Of a stretch of DNA of 64,000 nucleotides, positions 8,824-19,000 are shown one piece after another. The stretch's first letter is position 1. Each line of letters begins with the position of its first letter. The translations under genes were made by a program, and so were the position numbers. This stretch comes from Cytobacillus horneckiae (GTDB lineage Bacteria > Bacillota > Bacilli > Bacillales > Cytobacillaceae): contig NZ_PISD01000006.1 of NCBI RefSeq assembly GCF_002835735.1, positions 1-64,000 of the forward strand, written 5' to 3'. The notes below the pieces were generated by a model that did no database searches, was not told the DNA's origin, and saw only the letters and a program-made list of their open reading frames with translations.

Positions 8824-9097
8824 TATTATCACCTTGCTTATTTATTCTACAAAGATAAGTTTTACTCCTTTGAGAAAAATAATTGGCTTGTTTTTGTAAA
8901 TTTAATTGGCATTATGGACAAACCAACTCTAATACCATTAATTATAGCCATTGGAATGACGAAGTTAGCCTTACCATTGGAACTCTTTCATAACAGTTGT
9001 ATCAATGGAATCCGCACTAAATTCAACTTCCAATTTGGAGGGATACTTACTACGTAAGTTTAAAAGAGGTGGCGTTAGAGAGGAGGAGGTAAATAGT

Positions 9098-10372
9098 ATG
9101 ATTTTTGAAGTTGTATCGACAACAATATTTGGAGCAATTTCTTTGAAGGCTTATCTATCAAAAAATTGGGAAGGTAACGACTCTAAAAAAATCAATAAAA
9201 TATTTGCTTTGTCGGGATTGAACGTTAAGGATGGAAAACAAACTTTAACTACTCAACAACTTAGAAAGAAAGATTATGATTGGGGAACAGAATATTGTTA
9301 TCGAATTCCGTTAGGTAGGAGTTTTGAAGACTATTTAGAAAAGCAAAGTGCGCTCGAAGCTGGACTTAATACTCGTTCCATCAAACTTCAATTTAAAGAC
9401 CTCAAATCATTGAAATTAGACCGAGACATCATTAGTAATATAAAAGGGTTAAGGTCAAAGAAGCTCACTGGTAATAAAGAAATAGAGATGTCATATGACG
9501 GCTTATTAAAGATAAAAGTATACAACGAACCGTTATCAAAAAAAATTCTTTGGAATAAGGAATTTTTAAAAGTTGATACATGGAAGGTACTTATAGGATT
9601 TAATCGGACTGAATGTATTTATCATGATTTTGATAAAAGAAAACATCTAATCATTGCTGGTGCAACAGGATATGGAAAATCAGTCATCATGAAGTGTATT
9701 ATTATTTCTCTTATACTCTCCAAACCTGACGATGTAACCTTTTCTTTAATTGATTTGAAAGGCGGATCAGCATTTGCAAGGTTTAAGAATGCTAAACAAG
9801 TCATAAACTTTGGGATTGAAAATTATGAAGCTTTAGAAATTCTTAAAGATATCCAAAAGAAAATGAAAGAGGATTATAAAAAAATTGTGGATAATGGTTT
9901 TGAAGATGTTGTAGAAGCCGGAATAAGTAAACGTCACTTTGTTGTAATCGATGAAGCAGCAGACTTAGTTGACAGTAAAGAATGTATGGAAATATTAACT
10001 GATATTGTTCGTAAAGGTAGGGGGGCTGGCTATTATGTCATTTATGCGACTCAATATCCATCAGCAGAGGCAATAAGTATGCAAATAAAAAGAAATATAC
10101 CTGCTCGCTTATGTTTTGTATTAGACAGTTCTACAGCATCTAAAACTGTGCTTGATCAAGGTGGAGCTGAAAAACTTCCAGAAATTGAAGGAAGAGGCAT
10201 TTATAAAAATGTAAGCCAATCAATCATTCAAACTCCTTTAATAAAAAATGATGATATTGATTCTCTAATAAAGCCTTACATTGTTGACAAAAAGGAGGCT
10301 TTAAATAGTGAAACCGTTAAGCGACAGACAGGAAAAGATACTGTTATCTTTGAAAAAACAAGATTTTCTTAA
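9098..10372 (+). CDS. FtsK/SpoIIIE-type DNA-translocating or coupling ATPase
   Basis: A 424-aa protein with a hydrophobic N-terminal segment, a middle region and a P-loop motor. Walker A is GATGYGKSV (residues 188-196), LIDLKGG lies near 218, and Walker B is FVVIDEAADL (281-290). It resembles coupling ATPases of Firmicute integrative elements and plasmids such as the ICEBs1 YdcQ/ConQ type. The gamma DNA-reading domain of chromosomal FtsK is absent. ATG 9098 follows AGGAGGAGG; upstream in-frame codons lack such a site. The next gene starts 65 nt inside its 3' end. Confidence 0.88.
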   Translation: MIFEVVSTTIFGAISLKAYLSKNWEGNDSKKINKIFALSGLNVKDGKQTLTTQQLRKKDYDWGTEYCYRIPLGRSFEDYLEKQSALEAGLNTRSIKLQFKDLKSLKLDRDIISNIKGLRSKKLTGNKEIEMSYDGLLKIKVYNEPLSKKILWNKEFLKVDTWKVLIGFNRTECIYHDFDKRKHLIIAGATGYGKSVIMKCIIISLILSKPDDVTFSLIDLKGGSAFARFKNAKQVINFGIENYEALEILKDIQKKMKEDYKKIVDNGFEDVVEAGISKRHFVVIDEAADLVDSKECMEILTDIVRKGRGAGYYVIYATQYPSAEAISMQIKRNIPARLCFVLDSSTASKTVLDQGGAEKLPEIEGRGIYKNVSQSIIQTPLIKNDDIDSLIKPYIVDKKEALNSETVKRQTGKDTVIFEKTRFS

Positions 10373-10904
10373 TCGTGATCAACTAACCAGTATACACCGT
10401 CTTGGCAGTGTAAGAAATGCAAATCGTATTTTAAAGGAATTGTCACCTTACTTAACAAGTTTCAGAGAAAATGATCAGCCTACTGTTTATTGTTTGAATA
10501 AAGAAGGTAGGGAGTATGTTAACTCAGATAAAGTAAGGAGAAAAAATAAATTTGTAAATCACTATTTGATAAGAAATGATTTCTACATTTTTATTGGCTT
10601 TCCTCATGAATGGGAAAATGAACTGAAAGTATCGGATGGTACTTATACAGTAATTTGTGATTCCTACTTTAAAAGGGATGGAAAGTATCAATTTCTTGAG
10701 GTGGATTCTACTCAAAAGATGAGCGTTAACAAAAAGAAAATTGAACAGTATAAAGGTCTAATGAGGAATGGGGAACTATTTAAACATTTAGGGTACTTCC
10801 CAAAACTAATATGGCTTACGACAACTGAATTGAGAAGGAAGCAATTAGCCCTATTGTGCAAAGGGTTGCCTTATAGTGTGTACACAGTTAATGACATCAA
10901 ATAA
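10308..10904 (+). CDS. Replication-relaxation family protein
   Basis: A 198-aa protein. The N-terminal winged helix (LSDRQEKILLSLKKQDFLNRDQLTSIHRL) and the later part with EVDSTQKMSVNKKKIEQYKGL fit the replication-relaxation family found on Bacillus plasmids and integrated elements, commonly beside an FtsK-like gene. The biochemical role is not firmly known; the acidic/lysine motif is reminiscent of nucleases, which is only a suggestion. It starts at GTG after AAAGGAGG and overlaps the FtsK-type gene by 65 nt, implying coupled translation. Confidence 0.8.
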   Translation: MKPLSDRQEKILLSLKKQDFLNRDQLTSIHRLGSVRNANRILKELSPYLTSFRENDQPTVYCLNKEGREYVNSDKVRRKNKFVNHYLIRNDFYIFIGFPHEWENELKVSDGTYTVICDSYFKRDGKYQFLEVDSTQKMSVNKKKIEQYKGLMRNGELFKHLGYFPKLIWLTTTELRRKQLALLCKGLPYSVYTVNDIK

Positions 10905-10917
10905 GGAGTGATACATC

Positions 10918-11382
10918 ATGAAGACGATTGCTTTTAATGATTTTGTGAGTGGGGATTACAAATTAAAAGATAAAGCAAAAAGGATGAAGGCTATTAGAAA
11001 AACTACTAAATTAGCCAGTGCAGCAGTTCTTCCGTTGGCTACTGGCGGGGCTGTAGGTACGTTAGGATTTACAATGCAAGCTTTTGCAGCAACTACTAAT
11101 ACCACAATGACTCCTATTGCTGTTGAAGTGACTGCTAAGGAATGGATGGGAGAGCAGACGTTATCTACATTAGCACATGTACTTGATCCTGTAGTCGATA
11201 TACTTGTAGCGTTAAGTTTTCCTATTGCTTCAGTTGTAATCGTGGGAGCTTGCTTTCTATTTATGTTCGGTAATTCAGAAAAGGCTTGGACGGCAATACA
11301 AAACGCTGGATTAGGTTATGTGCTAATTCAGGTATCGCCATTAATATTAGATGTGTTAAAGCAAGTGGGGAATGCTGTATAA
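10918..11382 (+). CDS. Small membrane protein, VirB2/TrbC-pilin-like layout
   Basis: A 154-aa protein with a basic N-terminus (residues 15-31) and a hydrophobic stretch 33-52 ending in an AFA-A signal-peptidase-like site near 57. Two more hydrophobic segments lie at 92-116 and 128-145, with GNSEKAW between. Signal peptide plus two membrane helices is the layout of VirB2/TrbC conjugation pilins, but I recognise no diagnostic motif. It follows the replication-relaxation gene by 13 bp behind AAGGAG and closes the cassette. It could instead be a holin-like or anchoring protein. Confidence 0.6.
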   Translation: MKTIAFNDFVSGDYKLKDKAKRMKAIRKTTKLASAAVLPLATGGAVGTLGFTMQAFAATTNTTMTPIAVEVTAKEWMGEQTLSTLAHVLDPVVDILVALSFPIASVVIVGACFLFMFGNSEKAWTAIQNAGLGYVLIQVSPLILDVLKQVGNAV

Positions 11383-11400
11383 AATAAGTTGAACTTAAAA

Positions 11401-11430
11401 TAGTCCTTTCTCAAATTAAGAAGGGACTAT
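11401..11430. terminator. Bidirectional terminator between converging genes
   Basis: TAGTCCTTTCT/AGAAGGGACTA stem between the pilin-like gene (+) and the lipoprotein gene (-), with A/T-rich flanks on both sides. Confidence 0.7.
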
Positions 11431-11450
11431 ATAAACTTTATTAAATAATA

Positions 11451-12050
11451 TTAATCTTGTATAGTAACAAGTATCCCATCTTCAAAGTAAAGGTACTTGT
11501 AATTTGGGTATACCCATTGCTCGCTAACTTGGGTTGCTGTCGTTGTTCTATTTATATCTATTGGCTTACCCCATTGTGAATATATAACTTCTTCTGCTGT
11601 CATGCCAATTGACGGTAAGGGAAGGTTGCTGATGTTTACATTAGTCTTGGTTGGCTCTTCTTCTAAAAGTAAAGTTGTATATTTCTGTTCAGTTAGTTTT
11701 TTTGTTCTATCGATTTCCTCTGCTATCTCTTCAGGAGGATTGGTAACTTTTTCAAAATTCGTTTTTATGGATTTAAAAGTACTAATATGCCAAGACGATA
11801 ATTTGACACCTTCAACTTTTTCTAGTTCTTTATACGCTAAAACAATATTAAAGAAATTCTCTTGTAGTTCAGTTTCTTGTTTAACTACTTTGTCCATTAT
11901 TTCATCGTATCTTTTCTCTTTAAATAGCTGAACTAATTCATTCTTTAGTTTTTCTTCTGTGTTTATCGACTCCGGATTTGAATTTAATTCATTAGATGAG
12001 CAAGCTATAAGGAAAAACGAACAAATAAATCCTAAAAGTAGAGACCTCAA
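11451..12050 (-). CDS. Lipoprotein with a BamE/SmpA-like C-terminus
   Basis: A 199-aa secreted lipoprotein. The signal peptide MRSLLLGFICSFFLIAC ends in the lipobox LIAC, giving a lipid-anchored Cys at 17. A Lys/Glu-rich helical region follows. The C-terminus (about 147-199) contains GMTAEEVIYSQWGKP, EQWVY and YLYFEDGILV, resembling the small BamE-like fold seen in assorted Firmicute lipoproteins. It starts at TTG with GGGAGG upstream. Its role on the element is unknown; surface exclusion would be a guess. Confidence 0.72.
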   Translation of the reverse strand: MRSLLLGFICSFFLIACSSNELNSNPESINTEEKLKNELVQLFKEKRYDEIMDKVVKQETELQENFFNIVLAYKELEKVEGVKLSSWHISTFKSIKTNFEKVTNPPEEIAEEIDRTKKLTEQKYTTLLLEEEPTKTNVNISNLPLPSIGMTAEEVIYSQWGKPIDINRTTTATQVSEQWVYPNYKYLYFEDGILVTIQD

Positions 12051-12156
12051 TGAATAACTTACCTCCCTATTATATTATGGTTAAATTTTACCATATAAAC
12101 AGGTGTTAAGAACTAATAATATTTGAAATTTTTAAATCAAAAAAACCACCAGCAGA

Positions 12157-12384
12157 TTATTGTTGGTGGTTTTGTTCTGTATCATCAATCAATACTAATA
12201 ATTCATTAATATCTATCTTTAAAATTTCACATACTCTTCCAATCGTATCTCTTTGGTATTGTTTTGTGTCATCGTTATAAAGCCTTCTTAAGGTTTCGAA
12301 TTTTAATCCTGTCATATCAGCGAATTGCCTTATTGATATCTTTCTATCATCTAAAATAGTCTTTAAATTTGATTTAACACGCAT
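12157..12384 (-). CDS. XRE-family helix-turn-helix regulator 2
   Basis: A 75-aa Cro-like protein: VKSNLKTILDDRKISIRQFADMTGLKFETLRRLYND then TIGRVCEILKIDINELLVL, close to the Firmicute HTH_26/XRE small regulators. ATG 12384 follows GGGGGG; the longer upstream reading frame lacks a ribosome site. It is divergent from the promoter at 12445, which carries repeated motifs and is the likely target. Confidence 0.85.
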   Translation of the reverse strand: MRVKSNLKTILDDRKISIRQFADMTGLKFETLRRLYNDDTKQYQRDTIGRVCEILKIDINELLVLIDDTEQNHQQ

Positions 12385-12444
12385 CTGTATCCCCCCTGTA
12401 TCTATAATTATTATACGACGACTAAAGAAAGTAGTCAAAATATA

Positions 12445-12500
12445 TTGACAACGAATTGTAGTTGGTTTAAAATTAACTCGCAGACAACGTATCGTAGTCA
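12445..12500 (+). promoter_or_regulatory. SigA promoter with candidate repressor sites
   Basis: TTGACA (12445-12450), 17-nt spacer, TAAAAT (12468-12473). Two direct repeats, GACAACGAATTGTAGTTG at 12447 and GACAACGTATCGTAGTCA at 12483, are 36 bp apart and match at 14 of 18 positions. One overlaps the promoter and the other lies downstream of it. Binding by the adjacent XRE protein is inferred. Confidence 0.65.
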
Positions 12501-12524
12501 TTGATAAATTATAGGGGGATGGAT

Positions 12525-12701
12525 ATGGAACAGTTGAAATTTGAATCCGATGTTGAATTAGCTGAAAGAATTACAGAAATGATCGAAGGTGAAACATCCG
12601 AGGTATTAGAAGAAATAATAACGCTTTTGAATTATCACACTGGATATAAAGCAGGACTATTTAATGGCAATGATTCTTTTGAAAAGATTATTTCTGAATG
12701 A
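12525..12701 (+). CDS. Small acidic protein, unknown function
   Basis: A 58-aa acidic protein (MEQLKFESDVELAERITEMI...) dominated by predicted helix. It is the first gene behind the promoter at 12445 and is read away from the XRE gene. The ATG at 12525 follows AGGGGG with 6-nt spacing; ATG 12519 is too close to that site. I do not recognise a family. Confidence 0.6.
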   Translation: MEQLKFESDVELAERITEMIEGETSEVLEEIITLLNYHTGYKAGLFNGNDSFEKIISE

Positions 12702-12853
12702 TATTGGTGAAATTAATATTATAACACGTTCATTAGTAACTTCTTATGCTTTCGTCTTTTTCTGGTAAAGGCTAACACAAAATTGATTTGGTTTAGTCAT
12801 GCCCTTGCCAAAGAAAAATGTTTGAAATGATTTTGATAAGGGGGTTGTTCGTA

Positions 12854-13009
12854 ATGAAAAGAAGAAAACATATCGACTATGTTGTAGAATTCATCAATGA
12901 TGATCTGCCAAAAGAAAACCTAGAGGATATTCTACTTAGAGAATTCGTTAGATTCGCAAATGAAAAAAAGGGGTTTACATTCTTAACTCTTAATAAAAAT
13001 GTAAAGTAA
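12854..13009 (+). CDS. Small protein, unknown function
   Basis: A 51-aa protein (MKRRKHIDYVVEFINDDLPK...) with a basic start and an acidic middle. ATG 12854 follows AAGGGGG about 10 nt upstream. It is probably cotranscribed with the gene at 12525 and stops at a terminator shared with the converging tape measure gene. No family recognised. Confidence 0.5.
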   Translation: MKRRKHIDYVVEFINDDLPKENLEDILLREFVRFANEKKGFTFLTLNKNVK

Positions 13010-13046
13010 AAAAAGGGAAGAGGGAATCAGACCTCTTCCTTTTAAT
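13009..13046. terminator. Bidirectional terminator
   Basis: AAAAGGGAAGAGG/CCTCTTCCTTTT stem with A/T runs on both sides, between the small gene (+) and the 3' end of the tape measure gene (-). Confidence 0.85.
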
Positions 13047-13060
13047 ATAAGCTTTTTGTC

Positions 13061-16000
13061 TCACGACTCACCTCGCCCTTCCTCTTCTTCCATTAGACCT
13101 TTCAATAACATCGCAAACTCACGAAGTTCAGATTCCGAAGCAATCGCTACTCCGGTATTAATGACGTAAGTTACATTTCGCTCTGCTCCCCCAACTTGGT
13201 ACGTCTTGGTGTCGTTGTTGTTCGTTGTCTCATTATTTTGGGTATATGTCGGGGTAGCATATTGCATTTTATCGAACATAGGAACTCGTTTATCAGCAGG
13301 AACAATCTGATTGACTGTAGCGACCAAACGATTCAATATTTCAATTACAGTATTGAATACTCCGACGGTTAAATTCTGCATTGCTGTTGAAACAAGACTT
13401 GGCAATTCTGACATAATCTTGCCGATTACTTCAGGGAACTTAAACATAAGATTTTCAAAAAGAGGAGCGAGTCCTTCCATTGAAATAGCCATGTTTTTAG
13501 TCCACTTCTTCATAGTATCCTGCCAGTTTGTGCCTGTGAACATATTAACCATTGAGCCAGACATATAAGATAATGCTTCATCCCAAGTCGGCTTGATAGT
13601 ATCGATAGCTCCGTTGATCCCGTTAGCGATGCCAGAATAATCACTCTTTCCTCCGAACAACTCTGAAAGGTCAGGCAATTCGGCAGTGAGGATATTCGAA
13701 ATCATTTCTTCAACCGTTTTATCGATGTTTTCGTAAATGTTTGATGTGATATCTTGGATAGCTTTCTGAACATCGAGTACAGAACGGATAGTACCTTCAA
13801 TGTCGCGAACGACATTTCCAAATTCATCGGTTTTTTCAGTGAAAAGAGAATTCGAATTCCAGTTGAACAATGATGTAATTTTCTCTTTAATCATATCCAA
13901 CATTTCTGTTTTCTTAGTTGTTTCCTCTAACTCCTTCTGCAACTTTTGATACTCTGAACCAAGCTTATTGATAGTGGTTTCGTTAGCTTTTAATATGTTG
14001 TTGTTCGTGGTAGTTGCATCAGCTAATTCCTTTTCGGCTGCATTTAATTCGGCTAACTTATCTTTCAACGGGCCAAGAACGTCAGAGTATTGAGCAGCAG
14101 TTAGTCCTCTTTTCTTAGCATCGGCAGTAACGGAATTAATTTTATCCTGAATCGTTTTTTGTTCTTTGTCTAATTGCGCTTTACGTTTTGCGAATTCGGC
14201 AGGGTTGTTTTGGTAATTAATTTCAGCATTGTCAGTTAGAAGAGATTCAGTTTGCTGCCTTATCTGATCCATTCTTTCTTGAATAGCTTCAGCACCGCTT
14301 TTCTTTTCGATCATACCGTACTTTTCCATTCCGGTATTTACGTAATTATCAACAAATGCCTCTTTCTTTAAAGCGGCCTGTTTATCACGCATTTGATCCG
14401 CAAGGGACAACCAATCTGTTACCTTTTGGTTAGCTTCGCTTAGTCCATCGTTGAAAGTGTTCAACCAAGCCGAAGTTGATTGACTTAGTTTTTCAACAGC
14501 GTTTGCTACTACGTCTTCCTGTATGCCTTTCCAGACAGAAGCCTTCTGGTCTTTACTTAGACCATACCAGCCCGCTTGATTAAATGCCGTTTTGGCTGAA
14601 GAAACAGAGTCGTACTCACTCAACGCTTGAGCATATTGCTTATTATAATCTTGCTTAGTGGCTGTGCTTGCGTAAGGCATATAATCTTTGATGCTTCTTA
14701 ACTTCCAAGTCTTGTATGTTGCCGAATCATACCCATGAGCATTCATCCCTTGCATATAGCTGACATAATCATTTGTTGATTGAAACTTTGAGTCAGCTTG
14801 GGCCTTAGTGTAACTTTTCTTGGCCGGAGTTGGATTTGGTTTAGAAGTAGAGCTGCTTTGTTTAATTGTCAGGTATTGTCCGGCATAAATTTTGTTCGCG
14901 TTCTTAATCTGTTTGTTCATGTCCATTAGGTTTTTCACTGTTGTCTTGAAACGAACAGCAAGCTCGCTTAATGTATCGCCGTACTTGATTTTATACTTGC
15001 CGCCAACTATGCCGCCATTAGCGTAAGCTCGAACCCCCAAGGCTTTACCTGTTTGTTCGTATAAATCTAAAGCTCGTGAACGTCTATTCGCAGATAATGG
15101 AATGATCGCTTCAGGGCCAGCTTCACCCACAAGTCCCATATGAGGCTTGTTGATTATTCCGCCGTTTGCATATGGTTTATATCCTCCGCCATTTTTCATA
15201 GACTTGAATGCTGGATGGCCCCCAATTCCGCCGTATCTGCTAATCATATATCTAATTGCTGCAACAGCGTTATGAAGAGGATTCCAAATGTCATTCATTC
15301 CAGCCAACTTATGTGTATTAAACGTTGGATCAATAGTCTGGAACATCCCTTTAGACGGGATTCCTCTTTTTGCATTAATGTCCCATAAGTTTATCGCGCG
15401 AGGATTAAAGCCTGATTCTCTCTTTGCGACGGTCATTAAGAATGGCATCCAAGACATTGACTGACCAGTAATTTTCAATGCCGCTGCAATAGCTTTTTGA
15501 GCCATATCAGAGCCAGCTCCGGCGAAGTCGCCGAACGATCCGATGGCAGAGTCTAACATATCCTTTACCTTATTAACAGCAAGGCTTGTGATGTATTTCG
15601 TAGGACTTCCAGAATGATTCACAAACCACTTAGGTATTAATTTGTCAGACAATCCGAATTTACTGGTTGCAGATTCCCAAACAGCTTTTGGGCCTTTAGT
15701 GATGGCATCAAAGAAATTACCGACCCCTCCGGCATAAGCAGGGAATCCATAAGATTTCAGGACTCTTTCTGTATGCTTATTTGGAAGTACAGAAGTACCT
15801 TTCGGAAGATTAAGTAGTTCAGGGCCAGATTTACCAACAACTGTTGTTCCAAGATTAGGGATATGAGCTAATTCAGGGCCTTCTTCTCCGACGATAGCAG
15901 GGCCTCCACCGTGTCCTGATGCTGAAGTTCCTTTAGCATAGCGATCAATGCCATTACCTTTCAAGCTACCTGAAGTTTTTTTGCTGCTGGTTTTGATACC

Positions 16001-19000
16001 GAACAACCCTTTAATCCAGTCCATAATCTTCGAAACGGTCTTCCACATTGTATCCCATCCAGAAGACACACTTCCAGTCTCATCTTTGCTTAAACGCTTA
16101 TGTTCCTTGTTTTGAGTACCGGCGTGTTTTATTACATTATCCTTCTTATTCTTCGCTGCATTACTGACTTTCGTAGCTGAATCTTGATGTCCTTTAGCGG
16201 TTGTACCAGCTTGTTTCCGCTCGCTTTCGAGGTTCTTTTTAATATTATCCCCTGATTTAAACTGATTTTTTTGACGCGTTTCGTTTGCTGTATTTTGCAA
16301 TTGTTTTAGTTTGTCATAAGCTGTTTGAGTTGAAACGGTTTGCTTATTCTCACCCTTCATTGCAGCAATACTCTTATCAGCGGATTTTTTATTGAAATCT
16401 CCTCGAAGTGTTGCGTTTGAAACCTCTTCGGCTGTCATACCGAGGTTAAGGGCTTGGTTTAACGCCATGTTTCTACGGAATTCTTCAAACGCTTTACTTT
16501 TGCGTTTAACTTCATCTTCGGCAGCCTTGGCTTTTTCTTCAGCAGCTTTCTTTTCAGCAGCTATTTGTTCATCGGCAGCTTCCTTAGTTTTCTGCTTTGT
16601 TATATCTACTGCCAATTGCTTTTGTTCTTCATTATTGAGGATTTTTTGAGTTGCTTCTCCCCATTTATCCTTCATTTTAAGTTGCCAATCAATATTCTCT
16701 TTCATGGCATCAGGATTTTTCATGATTTCTTGGCGAGTTAATCCTAGTCGAGCTTCCCAAAGTTTGTAAGACTGTTCTAACATTTCAGTTTGATTTGCAT
16801 CCTTGTTTTTGATCTTTGTTAAAACCATGATATGGTTATATGCCCCGATCATCTGTTGAACCATTTGATCGTTTACTCCGAAAAATGTCTGCATTAAGTC
16901 CATTGTTTCCTGAACTTCTTCACCAACTTCTTCGAACGCATCAGCATGGAATGCTAATTTCTTTTCTGCTTCTTCAAGAACGGCATTACCAGCGTTGACA
17001 GCATCAGAATATTCGCCTTGACGTTTCTTGACAGCAGCCATTAACTCTTCGATAGATTTATACTTATCGTATTTGATGCCGATATCAGCAAGTTCTTCTT
17101 TCGTATTCTTAGAAAGAGTATCTTGCCAATTAGTATGAGTTTGAATAGAACTAGAACTTATTGCGTAAGCGTGATTCAGGCTATCATAGGCACTTTTAGC
17201 GTCTTCTTGCGCTTTCTTCGCTTTGTTTTGGGCTTTTTCGAGACGTTCTAAAGCTTTACCGGCAACGTCAGTCTTAGATGCAAAAACATCGATGCTCGTT
17301 TGTGAAACATCGCCCGATTCAACTTCCTTCTTGAAATCCTTGAATGCCTTTGTATTATCTTCAGCTTTCTTATAAAGAGCTTCTTGTTCAGCTTTTAAAC
17401 GCTTAAAATGACCTATTAACATTGGAATAGCAGTTAGAGCAACAGCAATCCAAGTTAAGGGGTTTGTTAATAAAGCAGTTGTCAAACCGATTGCAGCAGT
17501 CCTTAGAGTGGCGAAAGCACCGGATAGAATTGTTGATGTGGTTACGGTTGTCGACATCATAAGTGCTTGACGCGACATAGCTGTATTCATGCCGGCCATT
17601 GCCATCTGGAAGGTGAGCATTTCATTTCGAGTTCGTTGCATTTGAGCAATGAAAATTCCAACAGCCGCAGCAACAATAGGAATAGCAAAAGACCATTTAC
17701 CCATAACTTCTATAATTTTTGTGAATCCTTGGGTAAGATTATTTAAAGATTCCAGAATAACCAGTATCGTCTTGCCTAATCCGGCTTCTCTCAGTGCGAT
17801 TGAAAGTTGAGAGAATGATGACTTAAGAAGGTTAATTCTTGCTTGAATAGATTTCATGTATTTTTCATTTTCTTCTACAGCAGAATTATAAGAATTTTGA
17901 GCTGTCGCCGTTGCATCAAGGCCCATTTGATAATTATTCATCATTGCTAGGAATCGTGATAACTGATAAGTACCGGCCACATTTATTGCTGTATTTTGTT
18001 TTTGTGCATTGTTAAGTTCAGGCCACTTTTTAGCGATATCGTTCATAATATCTGCAACGTCTCTGTTATCTCCATTTGGTAACGTCATAGAAATACCTAA
18101 TGCTTCGATAGCGTTGCGGGCTTTATCGAGAGTATTCACACGAGAATAAATTGTCTTCAAGGAATTCCCGATAATCTGCCCTGACTCCCGCGTCGCAACA
18201 CCTATCGCTGTTGTATGTCCCAATAGCTCATTCAAACTCACTCCAAAACTTGCTGCTGTACCGCCGGCACGAGTTATGGATTTTGCGAGTTGTTGAGTAG
18301 AAATCGCGTAATCATTATCAACTTCGTTTAGTTTATTGACAACTTGGATTGCATCACGAGCCTCAACGTTGAACAAAGTAATGGCCGAAGTGATTGTCTC
18401 TGAAGCATCGAACATATCGATATCAGATACGTTAGCCATTAAGGTAGCTGCTTCGGATAAGAACCGAGTATCAACATTGTTGAAACCAGAACGGGCGAAA
18501 GTAATTAGTGCTTCATTAATATCAGTTAAAGTCCGGCCTAACTGTGTACTTAGTCGGATTGAATCTTTCATCATTTCATTGAAGTTGGTTTCTTCAGGTA
18601 ATACTCTGAATAATTGAGTCATTTGTGTATCAATCTCGATTATTGTTGATATTAAATTCTGGAATCCTCGTTGAAGGCCAAATATTGCAGTTCCTGCAAC
18701 GCTCCATTGCAACATTCGAGTTCCTGCTATTTCAATTGCATCGGCCCAAGTTAAGGTATATTTGTTTAACCCTTGCATCGAGCGTTCAAGATTTGATAAA
18801 TGCCTTGATTGGTTTTGGATCGCTGATGATGCTCTTCTCGTTGCTGTTTCTGATCTGGAAACAGACTCACTATATTGGATTAACTTCTTATTTGTTCTGT
18901 CATAATATCCGGAAATAGTCCGTAATTCTCCATTTTGCATCCGAAGGGTTTGTGTCCATTTTCCGTTTCGATCCATAGATGCACGAACAATCTCTCCGTT

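Noticed and set aside
8785..9057. 90-codon rightward frame before the FtsK-type gene
   Set aside because: Overlaps the divergent XRE gene, has no ribosome site and an unusual composition.
9005..9097. Upstream extension of the FtsK-type gene from ATG 9005
   Set aside because: No ribosome site before 9005, whereas AGGAGGAGG is well placed for 9098.
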